Source: Algoriphagus sp. NG3 (GTDB lineage: Bacteria > Bacteroidota > Bacteroidia > Cytophagales > Cyclobacteriaceae). Taken from it: DNA of 64,000 nt. The number at the start of each line of letters is the position of its first letter. The first letter of the stretch is position 1. Location of the stretch: assembly GCF_034119865.1 (NCBI RefSeq), contig NZ_CP139421.1, positions 4,003,001 to 4,067,000 on the forward strand, written 5' to 3'. The position numbers and the translations under genes are program-made. The notes beneath the pieces were generated by a model that ran no database searches, was not told the origin of the DNA, and was given only the letters and a program-made list of their open reading frames with translations. This document shows, piece by piece, positions 16,356-24,291 of the stretch.

Positions 16356-17918
16356 ATGATCTATCACATCCTAATCCTGCATCTTATTTTCACAACAAAT
16401 CCTGAAAAAACCCAAGTCTTTTCATCAACACCAAACTCCAAATTGATCAATTCGGAAGCAGTTAGGTACAGTGACTTTGGCGCCAAAGGTGATGGCAAGA
16501 CAGATGACATGGAGGCTATTGTAGCAGCTCACGAATTTGCCAATGAACATGGACTGCCAGTAAAAGCTGACAAGGGAGCCTCTTATTACATTGGAGGAAA
16601 AGAGCTTACCGCCACTATCCAAACGGACACTGATTTTGGTGAAGCATCATTTCTCATTGATGATACAGAGGTTGAAAATCGGACTGCGCCTGTTTTCCTG
16701 GTCAGTTCCAGCCTGGAACCCTACAAGGTGAAGACAATAAGTTCACTGAAAAGAAATCAGGAGAAAGTCGATTTGAAATTACCAGGGCCGGCATTGATCA
16801 CTGTCACTGATTCAAACACGAAAAGATACATTCGTTTTGGCCCCAACGTGAACAACGGCGCTTCTCAGACGGATATTTTTCTGATTGATAGAAATGGAAG
16901 TGTGGATACAAATACGCCTATCATCTGGGATTTTGATCAGATCTCTGAGATGACCATACTTCCTATTGATGATGAAACACTGAAGATCACAGCTGGTCGC
17001 TTTACCACGATTGCCAACCAGGAAGAATCCCAGTACAACTATTACAGTAGAAACATTTCTATACAGAGATCCAATGTGGTAATTGATGGGTTAGAACATA
17101 GAATTACTGGCGAAGGAGATCAGGGAGCTCCATACAATGGATTCCTAAATATCAGTAACTGTACAAACGTAACCGTACAGAACACTACCTTAACGGGGCA
17201 TAAAACCTATCAAACCATCGGCAGAGCAGGAACCACTGTTTCCATGGGATCCTATGATATTATTGTGAACAAAGCTTTAAACGTATCCTTTATCAACTGC
17301 AAGCAAACCAACGACATCGATGACCATACCTTCTGGGGCATCATGGGATCCAATTTCAGCAAAAATCTGCTTTTCGATAAGTGTACCTTTTCCCGCTTTG
17401 ATGCACATATGGGCGTGGCAAATGCCACCATCCGAAACTCCACACTTGGGCACATGGGGATCAACGCTATCGGTACAGGAACCTTCACTGTGGAAAAATC
17501 AGAAATCCGAGGCAGAAGCCTGATCAACCTACGCCCGGATTATGGCAGTACCTGGGAAGGGAAATTGATTATTAGAGACTGTACGTTCGTGCCCGCAGCA
17601 AGCAGGCCAGTCAGCGCTTCCCTGATCAGCGGATCCAATTCCGGCCAGCATGACTTTGGCTATACCTGTTACATGCCAGAACAGATCATTATCGAAAACC
17701 TACGAATCGAAGACTCCAATCATCCTGAGAATTATCTCGGTCCAGCTATTTTTGGGAATTTCAACTCAGAGAGGGAAAATGATTCTTACGAAGAAAAGTA
17801 TCCTTACATGCTTACCAAGGAAGTGACGCTAAAGAATGTGACTACTTCAAGTGGAAAAGAACTGAGGGTGAGTGAGAATGAGCGGATGTTTGAGGGGGTG
17901 AATGTTGACGTTAAATAG
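16356..17918 (+). CDS. Secreted right-handed beta-helix protein (pectate-lyase-3-like)
   Basis: 520 aa. Residues 1-15 are hydrophobic and probably a signal peptide. YSDFGAKGDGKTDDMEAI near residue 38 is the hallmark of the pectate lyase superfamily 3 / GH28-like N-terminal rung. The middle is rich in short N-x-[TV]-[IV] type strands expected for parallel beta-helix coils (SNVVIDGLEHRI, NCTNVTVQNTTLTGH, KNLLFDKCTF, EKSEIRGRSLI). Such proteins degrade or bind polysaccharides outside the cell, but no catalytic residues can be assigned by eye and no polysaccharide utilisation genes (susCD) are near. It stands alone. Confidence 0.75.
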   Translation: MIYHILILHLIFTTNPEKTQVFSSTPNSKLINSEAVRYSDFGAKGDGKTDDMEAIVAAHEFANEHGLPVKADKGASYYIGGKELTATIQTDTDFGEASFLIDDTEVENRTAPVFLVSSSLEPYKVKTISSLKRNQEKVDLKLPGPALITVTDSNTKRYIRFGPNVNNGASQTDIFLIDRNGSVDTNTPIIWDFDQISEMTILPIDDETLKITAGRFTTIANQEESQYNYYSRNISIQRSNVVIDGLEHRITGEGDQGAPYNGFLNISNCTNVTVQNTTLTGHKTYQTIGRAGTTVSMGSYDIIVNKALNVSFINCKQTNDIDDHTFWGIMGSNFSKNLLFDKCTFSRFDAHMGVANATIRNSTLGHMGINAIGTGTFTVEKSEIRGRSLINLRPDYGSTWEGKLIIRDCTFVPAASRPVSASLISGSNSGQHDFGYTCYMPEQIIIENLRIEDSNHPENYLGPAIFGNFNSERENDSYEEKYPYMLTKEVTLKNVTTSSGKELRVSENERMFEGVNVDVK

Positions 17919-17969
17919 TGTTTGCCACATTTGATAACTGAAGGCATGAATGAGCTCCGTTTTTGATTA

Positions 17970-18322
17970 CTCCCTTTCAGGACTAAGACCTTTTTGATGA
18001 TGGATTAATCAATATCGATGGGTAACGCTCATCGCTGGGTATTGAGCCCTTTCAGGGCTGAACATGACAAACATTCCACGCACTTAGTTTATTTCCTCGC
18101 AAACCTACATCTCCAACGCCTTTTGTGTCCTTTCAGGCACGCTCAAAAATCAAACTGGTTTATCAATAACAGCCATTCACAACAAGGTAACCTGTTGAAC
18201 ATTACAAATCCCGATCAGAAAATATTATATTCACCAGCCCTGAAGGGGCATAATAACTAAGTAACGGTCGTCAGGCCGTTGCAAGAATTAAGTGGTTTGC
18301 AACTATAAAGCCCTGAAAGGGC
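17970..18322. repeat. REP hairpin cluster upstream of the RAYT gene
   Basis: The gap 17919-18331 contains several short GC-rich hairpins: AGCCCT-TTC-AGGGCT (18045-18059) preceded by CGATG...CATCG (18016-18034); GCCCT-GAA-GGGGC (18237-18249); AACGG...CCGTT (18263-18280); and GCCCT-GAA-AGGGC (18310-18322), which ends 9 nt before the transposase start. Partial copies (CCCTTTCAGGAC near 17971, CCTTTCAGGCAC near 18128) are also present. The unit at 18012-18060 is repeated downstream at 18833-18880. Confidence 0.82.
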
Positions 18323-18331
18323 GCAATAGCT

Positions 18332-18784
18332 ATGGGACAATCGCTCGTGAAAAATTATGTGCATATTATTTTTAGCACTAAGAACAGACAACCGTTTATC
18401 GCCGAAGAATATGAAGACGATCTTTTCAAATACCTCGGTGGAGTTTGTAAAGCCTTAGACTGTCCACCAATTCAGGTTGGAGGCTATTTAGACCATGTAC
18501 ATATTCTTTGCCTCCTGAATAAGAATATGAGCATGGCGAAATTGCTGGAGGAATTAAAAACGGATTCTTCCAAATGGATGAAAAAACGAGCGGATGAATT
18601 AAATAATTTTTATTGGCAAGATGGATACGGTGCATTTTCAGTTAATCCAAGCCAGACTGATACGGTCATTCATTATATCCAAAACCAGCGGGAACATCAC
18701 AAACGCAAATCCTTCCAAGATGAATACAGGGCTTTTTTAAAAAAATATAAGGTGGAATACGATGAGAGGTATGTATGGGGGTAA
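18332..18784 (+). CDS. REP-associated tyrosine transposase (IS200-like, RAYT)
   Basis: 150 aa Y1 transposase of the IS200/TnpA-REP type. The HUH motif is His55-Val-His57 in YLDHVHIL and the probable nucleophile is Tyr115 in VIHYIQNQREHH. These enzymes cut and rejoin single-stranded DNA at hairpins; RAYTs are single-copy, domesticated relatives that process REP sequences. Matching GCCCT/AGGGC hairpins lie on both sides (18237-18322 and 18797-18880), which is the genetic layout of a RAYT with its REPs. The gene is intact, and the closest hairpin lies where the ribosome would bind, so it might affect translation. Confidence 0.88.
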   Translation: MGQSLVKNYVHIIFSTKNRQPFIAEEYEDDLFKYLGGVCKALDCPPIQVGGYLDHVHILCLLNKNMSMAKLLEELKTDSSKWMKKRADELNNFYWQDGYGAFSVNPSQTDTVIHYIQNQREHHKRKSFQDEYRAFLKKYKVEYDERYVWG

Positions 18785-18796
18785 TGATTTGATTCC

Positions 18797-18880
18797 GCCC
18801 TTGCAGGGCTGTGAACCAAATGTTGACGAACCAATGTCGATGGGCTACACCCATCGCTGGATATTGAGCCCTTTCAGGGC
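18797..18880. repeat. REP hairpins downstream of the RAYT gene
   Basis: GCCCT-TGC-AGGGC (18797-18809), then CGATGGG-CTACA-CCCATCG (18838-18856) and GCCCT-TTC-AGGGC (18868-18880). The pair of hairpins at 18838-18880 repeats the arrangement at 18016-18059 with the same spacer words (TCGCTGG and ATATTGAG or GTATTGAG), as expected for a bipartite REP element. Confidence 0.82.
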
Positions 18881-19028
18881 ACATATTTTGATCTCCTATC
18901 GGTCTCCGTAGATGTATTTTCGACACATAGATTTCGCTTAGTAAAAAATTAAAGTTTCAACATCAAAAAACCAGCAACCGGACTTCTTTTAAAACCATTT
19001 TTTTATCAAAAAAACATGGAAACATTAC

Positions 19029-19217
19029 TTATAATGCTGCTATAATTAAATATAGCCCTCCCAATAAAGCTAATACTCCAGCACAAAATATTTTAACATC
19101 CCCACCAGTAAAACCTCTCCTACTAAAGGCATTATCCCTAAACTGAATAATGAAAATAATAATTGATATAAGAATAAAGCATAAGCCAATGAAAAAATCA
19201 TATCCATCCATATCCAT
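19029..19217 (-). CDS. Small two-helix membrane protein (hypothetical)
   Basis: 62 aa, beginning MDMDGYDFF. Two hydrophobic segments (about residues 8-25 and 44-62) are separated by a polar loop containing RDNAFSRRGFTGGDVK, so a hairpin membrane protein is predicted. I recognise no family. It lies alone in AT-rich sequence between the RAYT region and the ABC ATPase gene. The hydrophobic pattern and start favour a real gene, but base composition is AT-biased and chance cannot be excluded. Confidence 0.45.
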   Translation of the reverse strand: MDMDGYDFFIGLCFILISIIIFIIQFRDNAFSRRGFTGGDVKIFCAGVLALLGGLYLIIAAL

Positions 19218-19257
19218 TAAATTTTCTTTTTAATCCTGCTATTAATTTTAAATACCA

Positions 19258-20736
19258 CTACCCTAGCTCCATCACCTTCTCCACCGCCTCAGGCACATCC
19301 TCCGCATAGTGGCTAACATAGATCAAGCTAATGGCACTCCGATCGCAGATTTGCTGCACGGTGTCTTTGAAAAGTCTGCGCTGAAACTCATCCATTCCTT
19401 GCGATGCCTCATCGAGGATCAGCAGTTTGGGTTGCTTGATCAGTGCCCGGGCCAGCAGAGTCCAGCGTTGGTTTTCCAACGAAAGACGGTTAATGGAAAT
19501 ATTCGCTACCGCTTTAAGATGAAATAACTCCATCCATTTCCCGGATAAAGCTTCTTGTTCAGGACTAACCTTTTTGAACAACCCCATGGTATCAAAAAGT
19601 CCGGAGAGTATTACTTTTCTACACGTCTGATTAGCAGGAAAGAAGCGGCTGAGCTCGGGCGCCACAAAACCTGTGGGACGTTTCACATCCCAGATACTCT
19701 CTCCTGTTCCCCGTTTACGTCCAAAAAGCCAGAAATCCTGGGAATAAGCTTGGGGATTTTCTCCTATCAGCAGACTGATCAGAGTGGATTTCCCTGAGCC
19801 ATTTGCCCCTTTCAGTAGCCAGCGATCTCCAGATCGAACTTCCCAATTGAGATTTTTAAGAATCTGCTTTTCTCCGTATTTGATGGTTACATTTTCCAGT
19901 CGGATGACTTCAGAGTTATCATTTGCAACATTAGGTAAAAGGGAATCCAGCAACTCCCAGTCATAGGTCAACTTGTGCTCATGCTTCGCAGTAAGATGAA
20001 AATCAGAAGCAGCCCAGGTTTCTACAATTCCTTCATTCCCAAGTTTGGCGACATGAGTAATACCTTCAGGGATTTCATTTGCCGAAGTAGTCAGCAACAC
20101 ATGGACTCCTTCGGAAACAATCACTTTCAAAATCTCTCCAAACTCTGCCCTGCTTTTTACATCCAAACCTGTCATCGGTTGATCCATGAGATAAATGCGA
20201 GGCTGGCGCATCAGTCCCAATCCCAAAGCCAAACGACGAGTTTCTCCATTGGAAAGGAGGAGAACTGACTTATCCAGCAAGTGCTCCAGCTTGAGCAATC
20301 CTGCCACTTTATCCAAGCTCCAAGGCCCTTTAACTCTAGCTTTCACTTCGGATAAATATTCCCGAACGGTGGCGGTCTCATCTGATTCTGAGGAGTTGAA
20401 CCGCTGCTGAAAATAAAAATTCTGCTGATTGGATTTATTGCGGATTTCGTATCGCTGGGACACATATGCGATCATATCCCGAAAGGAATTGATCTCCCCC
20501 GCTTGTTTTTTTTCTTCAGTATAATCCTTAGCAAACGGACGGACTATATCCCCTTTTGGTACCACCGAATTCCCGCGAATGGTTTCTATAAATGCGGTAA
20601 GTTCTGCTCCGGAATTGCCGATTACCGCCCACTGCTGACCATCTTCCCAACTGAAATCAAGTGATTCGAAAACTTGTTTTCCTTTTGTGAGAACTTGTGC
20701 GGAAGAGATTGTTAAAAGAGATTTCAAAATGTTCAA
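19258..20736 (-). CDS. Tandem ABC ATPase (ModF/PhrA-like)
   Basis: 492 aa with two ABC ATPase domains and no membrane segment, like E. coli ModF. Domain 1 (about 1-245): a degenerate Walker A (GNSGAELTAF, no Lys), a good signature-like LLSNGETRRLALG and Walker B YLMDQPMTGLD. Domain 2 (about 265-492): a canonical Walker A (GANGSGKST), a degenerate signature (RLSLENQRWTLL) and Walker B LLILDEASQGMD. Pairing Walker A of one half with the signature of the other leaves one good and one degenerate site. No molybdate transport gene is adjacent. The start is TTG: either 20736 or 20727; no in-frame ATG exists before an upstream stop. Confidence 0.82.
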   Translation of the reverse strand: MNILKSLLTISSAQVLTKGKQVFESLDFSWEDGQQWAVIGNSGAELTAFIETIRGNSVVPKGDIVRPFAKDYTEEKKQAGEINSFRDMIAYVSQRYEIRNKSNQQNFYFQQRFNSSESDETATVREYLSEVKARVKGPWSLDKVAGLLKLEHLLDKSVLLLSNGETRRLALGLGLMRQPRIYLMDQPMTGLDVKSRAEFGEILKVIVSEGVHVLLTTSANEIPEGITHVAKLGNEGIVETWAASDFHLTAKHEHKLTYDWELLDSLLPNVANDNSEVIRLENVTIKYGEKQILKNLNWEVRSGDRWLLKGANGSGKSTLISLLIGENPQAYSQDFWLFGRKRGTGESIWDVKRPTGFVAPELSRFFPANQTCRKVILSGLFDTMGLFKKVSPEQEALSGKWMELFHLKAVANISINRLSLENQRWTLLARALIKQPKLLILDEASQGMDEFQRRLFKDTVQQICDRSAISLIYVSHYAEDVPEAVEKVMELG

Positions 20737-20806
20737 ATTGATGGATTATAAAATGTGATTATCCGCAATGACGCCAGTAACGATATTTTCTTTACTGAGT
20801 GAAAGA

Positions 20807-20827
20807 CCTGACCCGTCAGGCAGGCAA
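20807..20827. repeat. Short palindromic unit (CCTGA...TCAGG type)
   Basis: CCTGACCCGTCAGG (20807-20820) followed by CAGGCAA. The layout, a small hairpin followed by a CAGGCA-type tail, is the same as in the palindromic inserts within the tRNA-Leu copies at 62231-62252 and 62861-62879. Confidence 0.5.
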
Positions 20828-20952
20828 GGAGACCGAAGACGAAAAAGGCCTTGAGATAGTGTTTTCAGAATCCTATGATTAATTTATTTTTTTACTGGCA
20901 GAAAATCGGGTATACATATTGTAAACTTGGAAAACCGGAAAACTTATACCCC

Positions 20953-21405
20953 TCACACCCTATTCTTACTATCTATCAGGATAGTCACCGGCCCATCATT
21001 CACTAGGGAAACTTTCATATCTGCCCCGAATTCTCCCGTACCTATGGATTTGCCTAGTTCTGATTCCAAAGAGACAATCATTTTCTCATACATAGGTATC
21101 GCGATTTCGGGTTTTGCGGCTTTGATGTACGATGGTCTATTCCCTTTTTTTGTACTGGCATGCAGCGTAAACTGGGAAATCAGCAAAATCTCTCCAGCTA
21201 CATCCAATACACTTTTATTCATAACTTCATTTTCATCTGGGAATATCCTGAGATTCACAATTTTCTTGGACAACCAGGCAATATCTTCTTCTGTATCTGC
21301 ATCCTCCACACCAAGCAAAATCAACAAGCCGGTTCCGATTTTGGCCTTGACTTCACCATTTATTTTAACAGCAGCTTCGGAAGCTCTTTGAATTACTACA
21401 ATCAT
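20953..21405 (-). CDS. dtd: D-aminoacyl-tRNA deacylase
   Basis: 150 aa, normal DTD length. Both active-site signatures are visible: SQFTL near residue 77 and NDGPVT near residue 136 (the Gly-cis-Pro chirality filter). DTD hydrolyses D-amino acids or glycine mischarged on tRNA, protecting translation. It starts within the last 4 nt of the preceding Rossmann-fold gene (ATGA overlap), so the two are translationally coupled; a further cytoplasmic thioredoxin-like gene lies just upstream of that. Confidence 0.95.
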   Translation of the reverse strand: MIVVIQRASEAAVKINGEVKAKIGTGLLILLGVEDADTEEDIAWLSKKIVNLRIFPDENEVMNKSVLDVAGEILLISQFTLHASTKKGNRPSYIKAAKPEIAIPMYEKMIVSLESELGKSIGTGEFGADMKVSLVNDGPVTILIDSKNRV

Positions 21406-22121
21406 TTGCTTAAGTCTTGCATTTCTCCGGAGGAAATGATTTCTACTGATTTAGATTTATTCGACAGTGCAGTTTTCACCATAGCTTTGGCAACTTGATA
21501 ATCGTAAATCGGACGGATGTTTTTAAACACCTTCAGCCATACGAGGGGCTTCATCATGATCGTCGCCACCTGTTCTCCCAGTCGGAATTCATTTCTATTC
21601 CCCAATAACAATGACGGTCTAAACAGACCCAAATAGTCAAAACCTATCAATTTCAGATCATCCTCGGTTTTACCCTTGGTCTGACTATAAAAAATAGCTG
21701 AGTCCGCATCGGCCCCAGAGGAGGAAACATAGAGGAATTTGGAAGCACCGAGCTCTTTCGCCCAGCTAGCGAATTTTATCACCAAATCATGATCTATCTC
21801 ATAGAAGTTCTCCTTTGAACCTGCCTGCTTGATAGTCGTTCCGAGAGAAGAAAACGCATGAACCTGAGCAGACTTTTCATTTAAGCCCTCCACCAAAGAA
21901 TTGTACTCTCCGCCCAGACTCTGAGACCTCACTTTGTTCTCCCAGTCCAACTGGCTTAATACCTTCATATCCCCTTCTATTTGCACCAGTTTTGGATGCT
22001 TCAGGGCGAGTTTTCTTCGACCTATGGAAAGTACAAAATCATAGTCAGGATTCTGCAGCAGATGATGGAGGATCTGCATACCGACCATGCCAGAGGTACC
22101 CGAAAGTATAGCGATTTTCAT
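21402..22121 (-). CDS. NAD(P)-binding atypical SDR
   Basis: 239 aa Rossmann protein. The N-terminal dinucleotide-binding motif GTSGMVG begins at residue 8, and FLYVSSSGAD with the later YSQTKGKTEDDL supply the Ser/Tyr-xxx-Lys-like region of extended or atypical short-chain dehydrogenases. The closest general type is the NAD(P)H-binding/HTATIP2-like group that senses or reduces unknown compounds. It lies 3 nt from the thioredoxin-like gene upstream and overlaps dtd by 4 nt downstream. No substrate can be proposed. Confidence 0.75.
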   Translation of the reverse strand: MKIAILSGTSGMVGMQILHHLLQNPDYDFVLSIGRRKLALKHPKLVQIEGDMKVLSQLDWENKVRSQSLGGEYNSLVEGLNEKSAQVHAFSSLGTTIKQAGSKENFYEIDHDLVIKFASWAKELGASKFLYVSSSGADADSAIFYSQTKGKTEDDLKLIGFDYLGLFRPSLLLGNRNEFRLGEQVATIMMKPLVWLKVFKNIRPIYDYQVAKAMVKTALSNKSKSVEIISSGEMQDLSK

Positions 22122-22124
22122 AGT

Positions 22125-22745
22125 TTATATCGTTGAAGCAATCAGCGGAGTAATTTCTTCAGCTATTGCTTTGTTTTTATCCCTGGCGTACCACAGATGT
22201 GTGCCATCAGCAAATTCTTTCGGGGTAATATTCTGAGGATCCAGTTTATATGCTTTCAGTCGGTTCTGAAGAAATGCAGGTCTAGGCCCCCATACAAAAA
22301 GCTCTCTACTGAGATCATCACTCAAGCCAATTAAAATCGGAATAGACCTCGCTCCTTCAGTAAGGTAAGCATCCATCAGTTCCGGGTTTTCATCCCGTAA
22401 TACGAGCCTGAGTTTGATCAAAGGATTTAACTCAGCCAACTTAGCAATGAAAGGGATACTCTGTGCAGCATCCCCACACCAGGCCTCTGTGATGAGCAGC
22501 CAGATTTGAGGAGAGGAAATGGAGCTCACCACTTGTTCCAGCTCAGGAGAGATTTTCACGGTTTTGTCCCAGCGGTTCATTCGCTGCACATTCATCCTCG
22601 TGTAATCGAGGTAGCTCTCAGAGTGATTGATTCCAGTAGTCTTATTTTCTTGTAAAAGCCCATCTATCATCTCTCTATATTCCGAATAGGTTTGGGCAGA
22701 CGTAATGAGATCGGGAGTCACTACTAAAGTTTGTTGTTCTTGCAT
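22125..22745 (-). CDS. Thioredoxin-like protein with a single active-site cysteine
   Basis: 206 aa from the ATG at 22745; a TTG at 22763 would add MAKSLV. A thioredoxin-type core begins near residue 85, with the motif EAWCGDAAQ in place of WCxxC and the cis-Pro loop SIPILIG further on. Only the N-terminal cysteine of the usual pair is kept, so dithiol-disulfide exchange is unlikely and a mono-thiol or binding role is possible. The family is common in Bacteroidota and Bacilli as 'thioredoxin family protein'. No signal peptide, so cytoplasmic. Confidence 0.78.
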   Translation of the reverse strand: MQEQQTLVVTPDLITSAQTYSEYREMIDGLLQENKTTGINHSESYLDYTRMNVQRMNRWDKTVKISPELEQVVSSISSPQIWLLITEAWCGDAAQSIPFIAKLAELNPLIKLRLVLRDENPELMDAYLTEGARSIPILIGLSDDLSRELFVWGPRPAFLQNRLKAYKLDPQNITPKEFADGTHLWYARDKNKAIAEEITPLIASTI

Positions 22746-22776
22746 TACTAAAGATTTTGCCAAGTAACAGCCCGGC

Positions 22777-23190
22777 TTAGACTTGAGTTCTTTCCCAATC
22801 TAAAAAAACGTCGATCTCATCTTTTACTTTGGCATATACAGCCAAAACAACACTCAAATCGTCCGCAAAACCTATAACCCCTAGAAAATCCGGAATTATA
22901 TCAATCGGAGATACAAAGTAAACAAGTGCCAATAACACCAGTCCAAGCGTGCTGTTTGTGAGTTTATGGGTGCCGTTGAAATGCGCTTTGATCATCCGGA
23001 TAAACACAGATACTGGCTCGATTAGTTTTTTGACCCTTGAATTATCCCCAGCTCTCGAGATCTTATTTCCTACCCCAGCGATCAGTTCGGAAACCTTATC
23101 CTTTTGCTTGATCAATGCATCTACCTGTTTGCCAAAAAGTGCTTTGGCATTATCGATAGTAGCGTAGGTTTTAGATTTGAATGAGCTCAT
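22777..23190 (-). CDS. YkvA-like DUF1232 membrane protein
   Basis: 137 aa from the ATG at 23190 (a TTG two codons upstream is possible). The C-terminal half contains the DUF1232 signature YFVSPIDIIPDFLGVIGFAD, a helix-turn-helix segment that inserts into or lies on the membrane. Members are small proteins of unknown function. The N-terminal half is amphipathic and lysine-rich. It is 2 nt from the upstream DUF7935-like gene and probably co-transcribed. Confidence 0.8.
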   Translation of the reverse strand: MSSFKSKTYATIDNAKALFGKQVDALIKQKDKVSELIAGVGNKISRAGDNSRVKKLIEPVSVFIRMIKAHFNGTHKLTNSTLGLVLLALVYFVSPIDIIPDFLGVIGFADDLSVVLAVYAKVKDEIDVFLDWERTQV

Positions 23191-23192
23191 AT

Positions 23193-23714
23193 TCAAAAGT
23201 AAATCTGAATTTCTGATTTTACTTGCTTTAACGCATACCCGATAAGATCGTTCTTTCTATCAAGCGCCTGGGCAAAAATCGCCTTAGCCATATCCACCCC
23301 AGTAGCTTCTTCATTGAGAATTTGTCTGCTTTGGTTGATGATAGTGGTCACTTCTTCCACAGCTCTTTTCACTGCTTCCCAGGTTTCTTCGGAAAAATAC
23401 ACCTGTTGGGAGAAATTATGGTTGAATTCCTCACGGACTTCAGCTAGCAGAAGTGAGTGCAATTCTCCCGAAGTCAATCCGGCAGGATTGGACCGCCTCA
23501 CCAAATTATTAGGACTGATCCGTTCCAGAAAAAGGCAAAGCCTCTCTGCAGCCTGCAGTCTGATCGGGAGAATAGTCTTGGAGTTTTGGGTTTTCAGCTC
23601 TACCAGCGTTTTTTCTCTTTCCTTGGAAAGAAAAGAAACCACTACCAGATACATACCATAAAGTACAATGCCAGCTGGCAAAAGAATTTTCAATAAATCG
23701 ACTGCGTATTCCAT
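23193..23714 (-). CDS. Membrane-anchored hypothetical protein (DUF7935-like)
   Basis: 173 aa. One N-terminal membrane helix (about residues 8-28), then a long helical cytoplasmic part with the conserved words TILPIRLQAAERLCLFLERI and SPNNLVRR, and EEATGVDMAKAIFAQ later. This pattern matches a Bacteroidota-only family that I believe is catalogued as DUF7935; no function is known. First gene of a short operon with the DUF1232 gene. It is divergent from the degenerate A-type carrier gene. Confidence 0.72.
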   Translation of the reverse strand: MEYAVDLLKILLPAGIVLYGMYLVVVSFLSKEREKTLVELKTQNSKTILPIRLQAAERLCLFLERISPNNLVRRSNPAGLTSGELHSLLLAEVREEFNHNFSQQVYFSEETWEAVKRAVEEVTTIINQSRQILNEEATGVDMAKAIFAQALDRKNDLIGYALKQVKSEIQIYF

Positions 23715-23772
23715 TTTTAGGGATTAAACTTGAATTTGCACAAATTATCCCCGATAGAAAACTTGGGGAATG

Positions 23773-23780
23773 TAAATTTG
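23773..23780 (+). promoter_or_regulatory. Possible -7 element for the degenerate A-type carrier gene
   Basis: TAAATTTG matches TAnnTTTG 42 nt before the start at 23823. No -33 element at the expected spacing. Confidence 0.35.
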
Positions 23781-23822
23781 TAAACTGGCGAACCAATTCC
23801 CTGCCAAAAACATTTTCACTGC

Positions 23823-24137
23823 ATGATTATCCCGATTAAGATCACCGAAAAAGCCGAGACTGAGATCAAAAATATCATGGCTACCAAAAACATTCCTGCT
23901 GACTATCATCTTCGTGTAGGCGTGAAGGGAGGCGGATGTGGAGGCATGTCTTATGCTTTGGGCTTCGACAAACCTAAAGCTGAAGACCAGCAATTTGAGT
24001 TGGCAGGAATACCTGTTCTGATTGAGAAAAAGCATTATATGTTTCTGATGGGAATGCAGATCGATTTTTTTGAGGGAGATGAAGCCAGAGGATTCACCTT
24101 CGTAAATCCCGAGATCCCGAAACGTCACGATTTGTAA
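23823..24137 (+). CDS. HesB/IscA-family protein lacking the C-terminal cysteines
   Basis: 104 aa. It has the A-type carrier fold signature, including VKGGGCGGMSYALGF with Cys39 and GFTFVNPE near the end. The CGC pair that ends ordinary members is missing; the C-terminus is NPEIPKRHDL. With only one of three ligand cysteines, it cannot hold a cluster in the same way as the copy at 7212-7538. It could act with a partner, bind iron, or have a new role. The frame is intact and conserved up to the motif, so this is not recent decay. Confidence 0.85.
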   Translation: MIIPIKITEKAETEIKNIMATKNIPADYHLRVGVKGGGCGGMSYALGFDKPKAEDQQFELAGIPVLIEKKHYMFLMGMQIDFFEGDEARGFTFVNPEIPKRHDL

Positions 24138-24291
24138 TAATGAAGTAACCGCCGAGTCTACGGAGGTTTTCACTGTGTACGCAAATTGAAGAGTTGTCAT
24201 GCTTCTCCAGAAGCCGGACTCAATTAGCTTTTCGCTTGCTTAAGATTATTCACTGATTTTTTAATAAATTAATCCTGTCAAAACCTCCATC

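Noticed and set aside
17970..18880. Possible CRISPR-like repeats
   Set aside because: The repeats are short hairpins with irregular spacing around a transposase gene and there are no cas genes; they fit REP sequences.
20927..21391. 154-codon plus-strand frame across dtd
   Set aside because: Antisense to dtd, which has both its active-site motifs.
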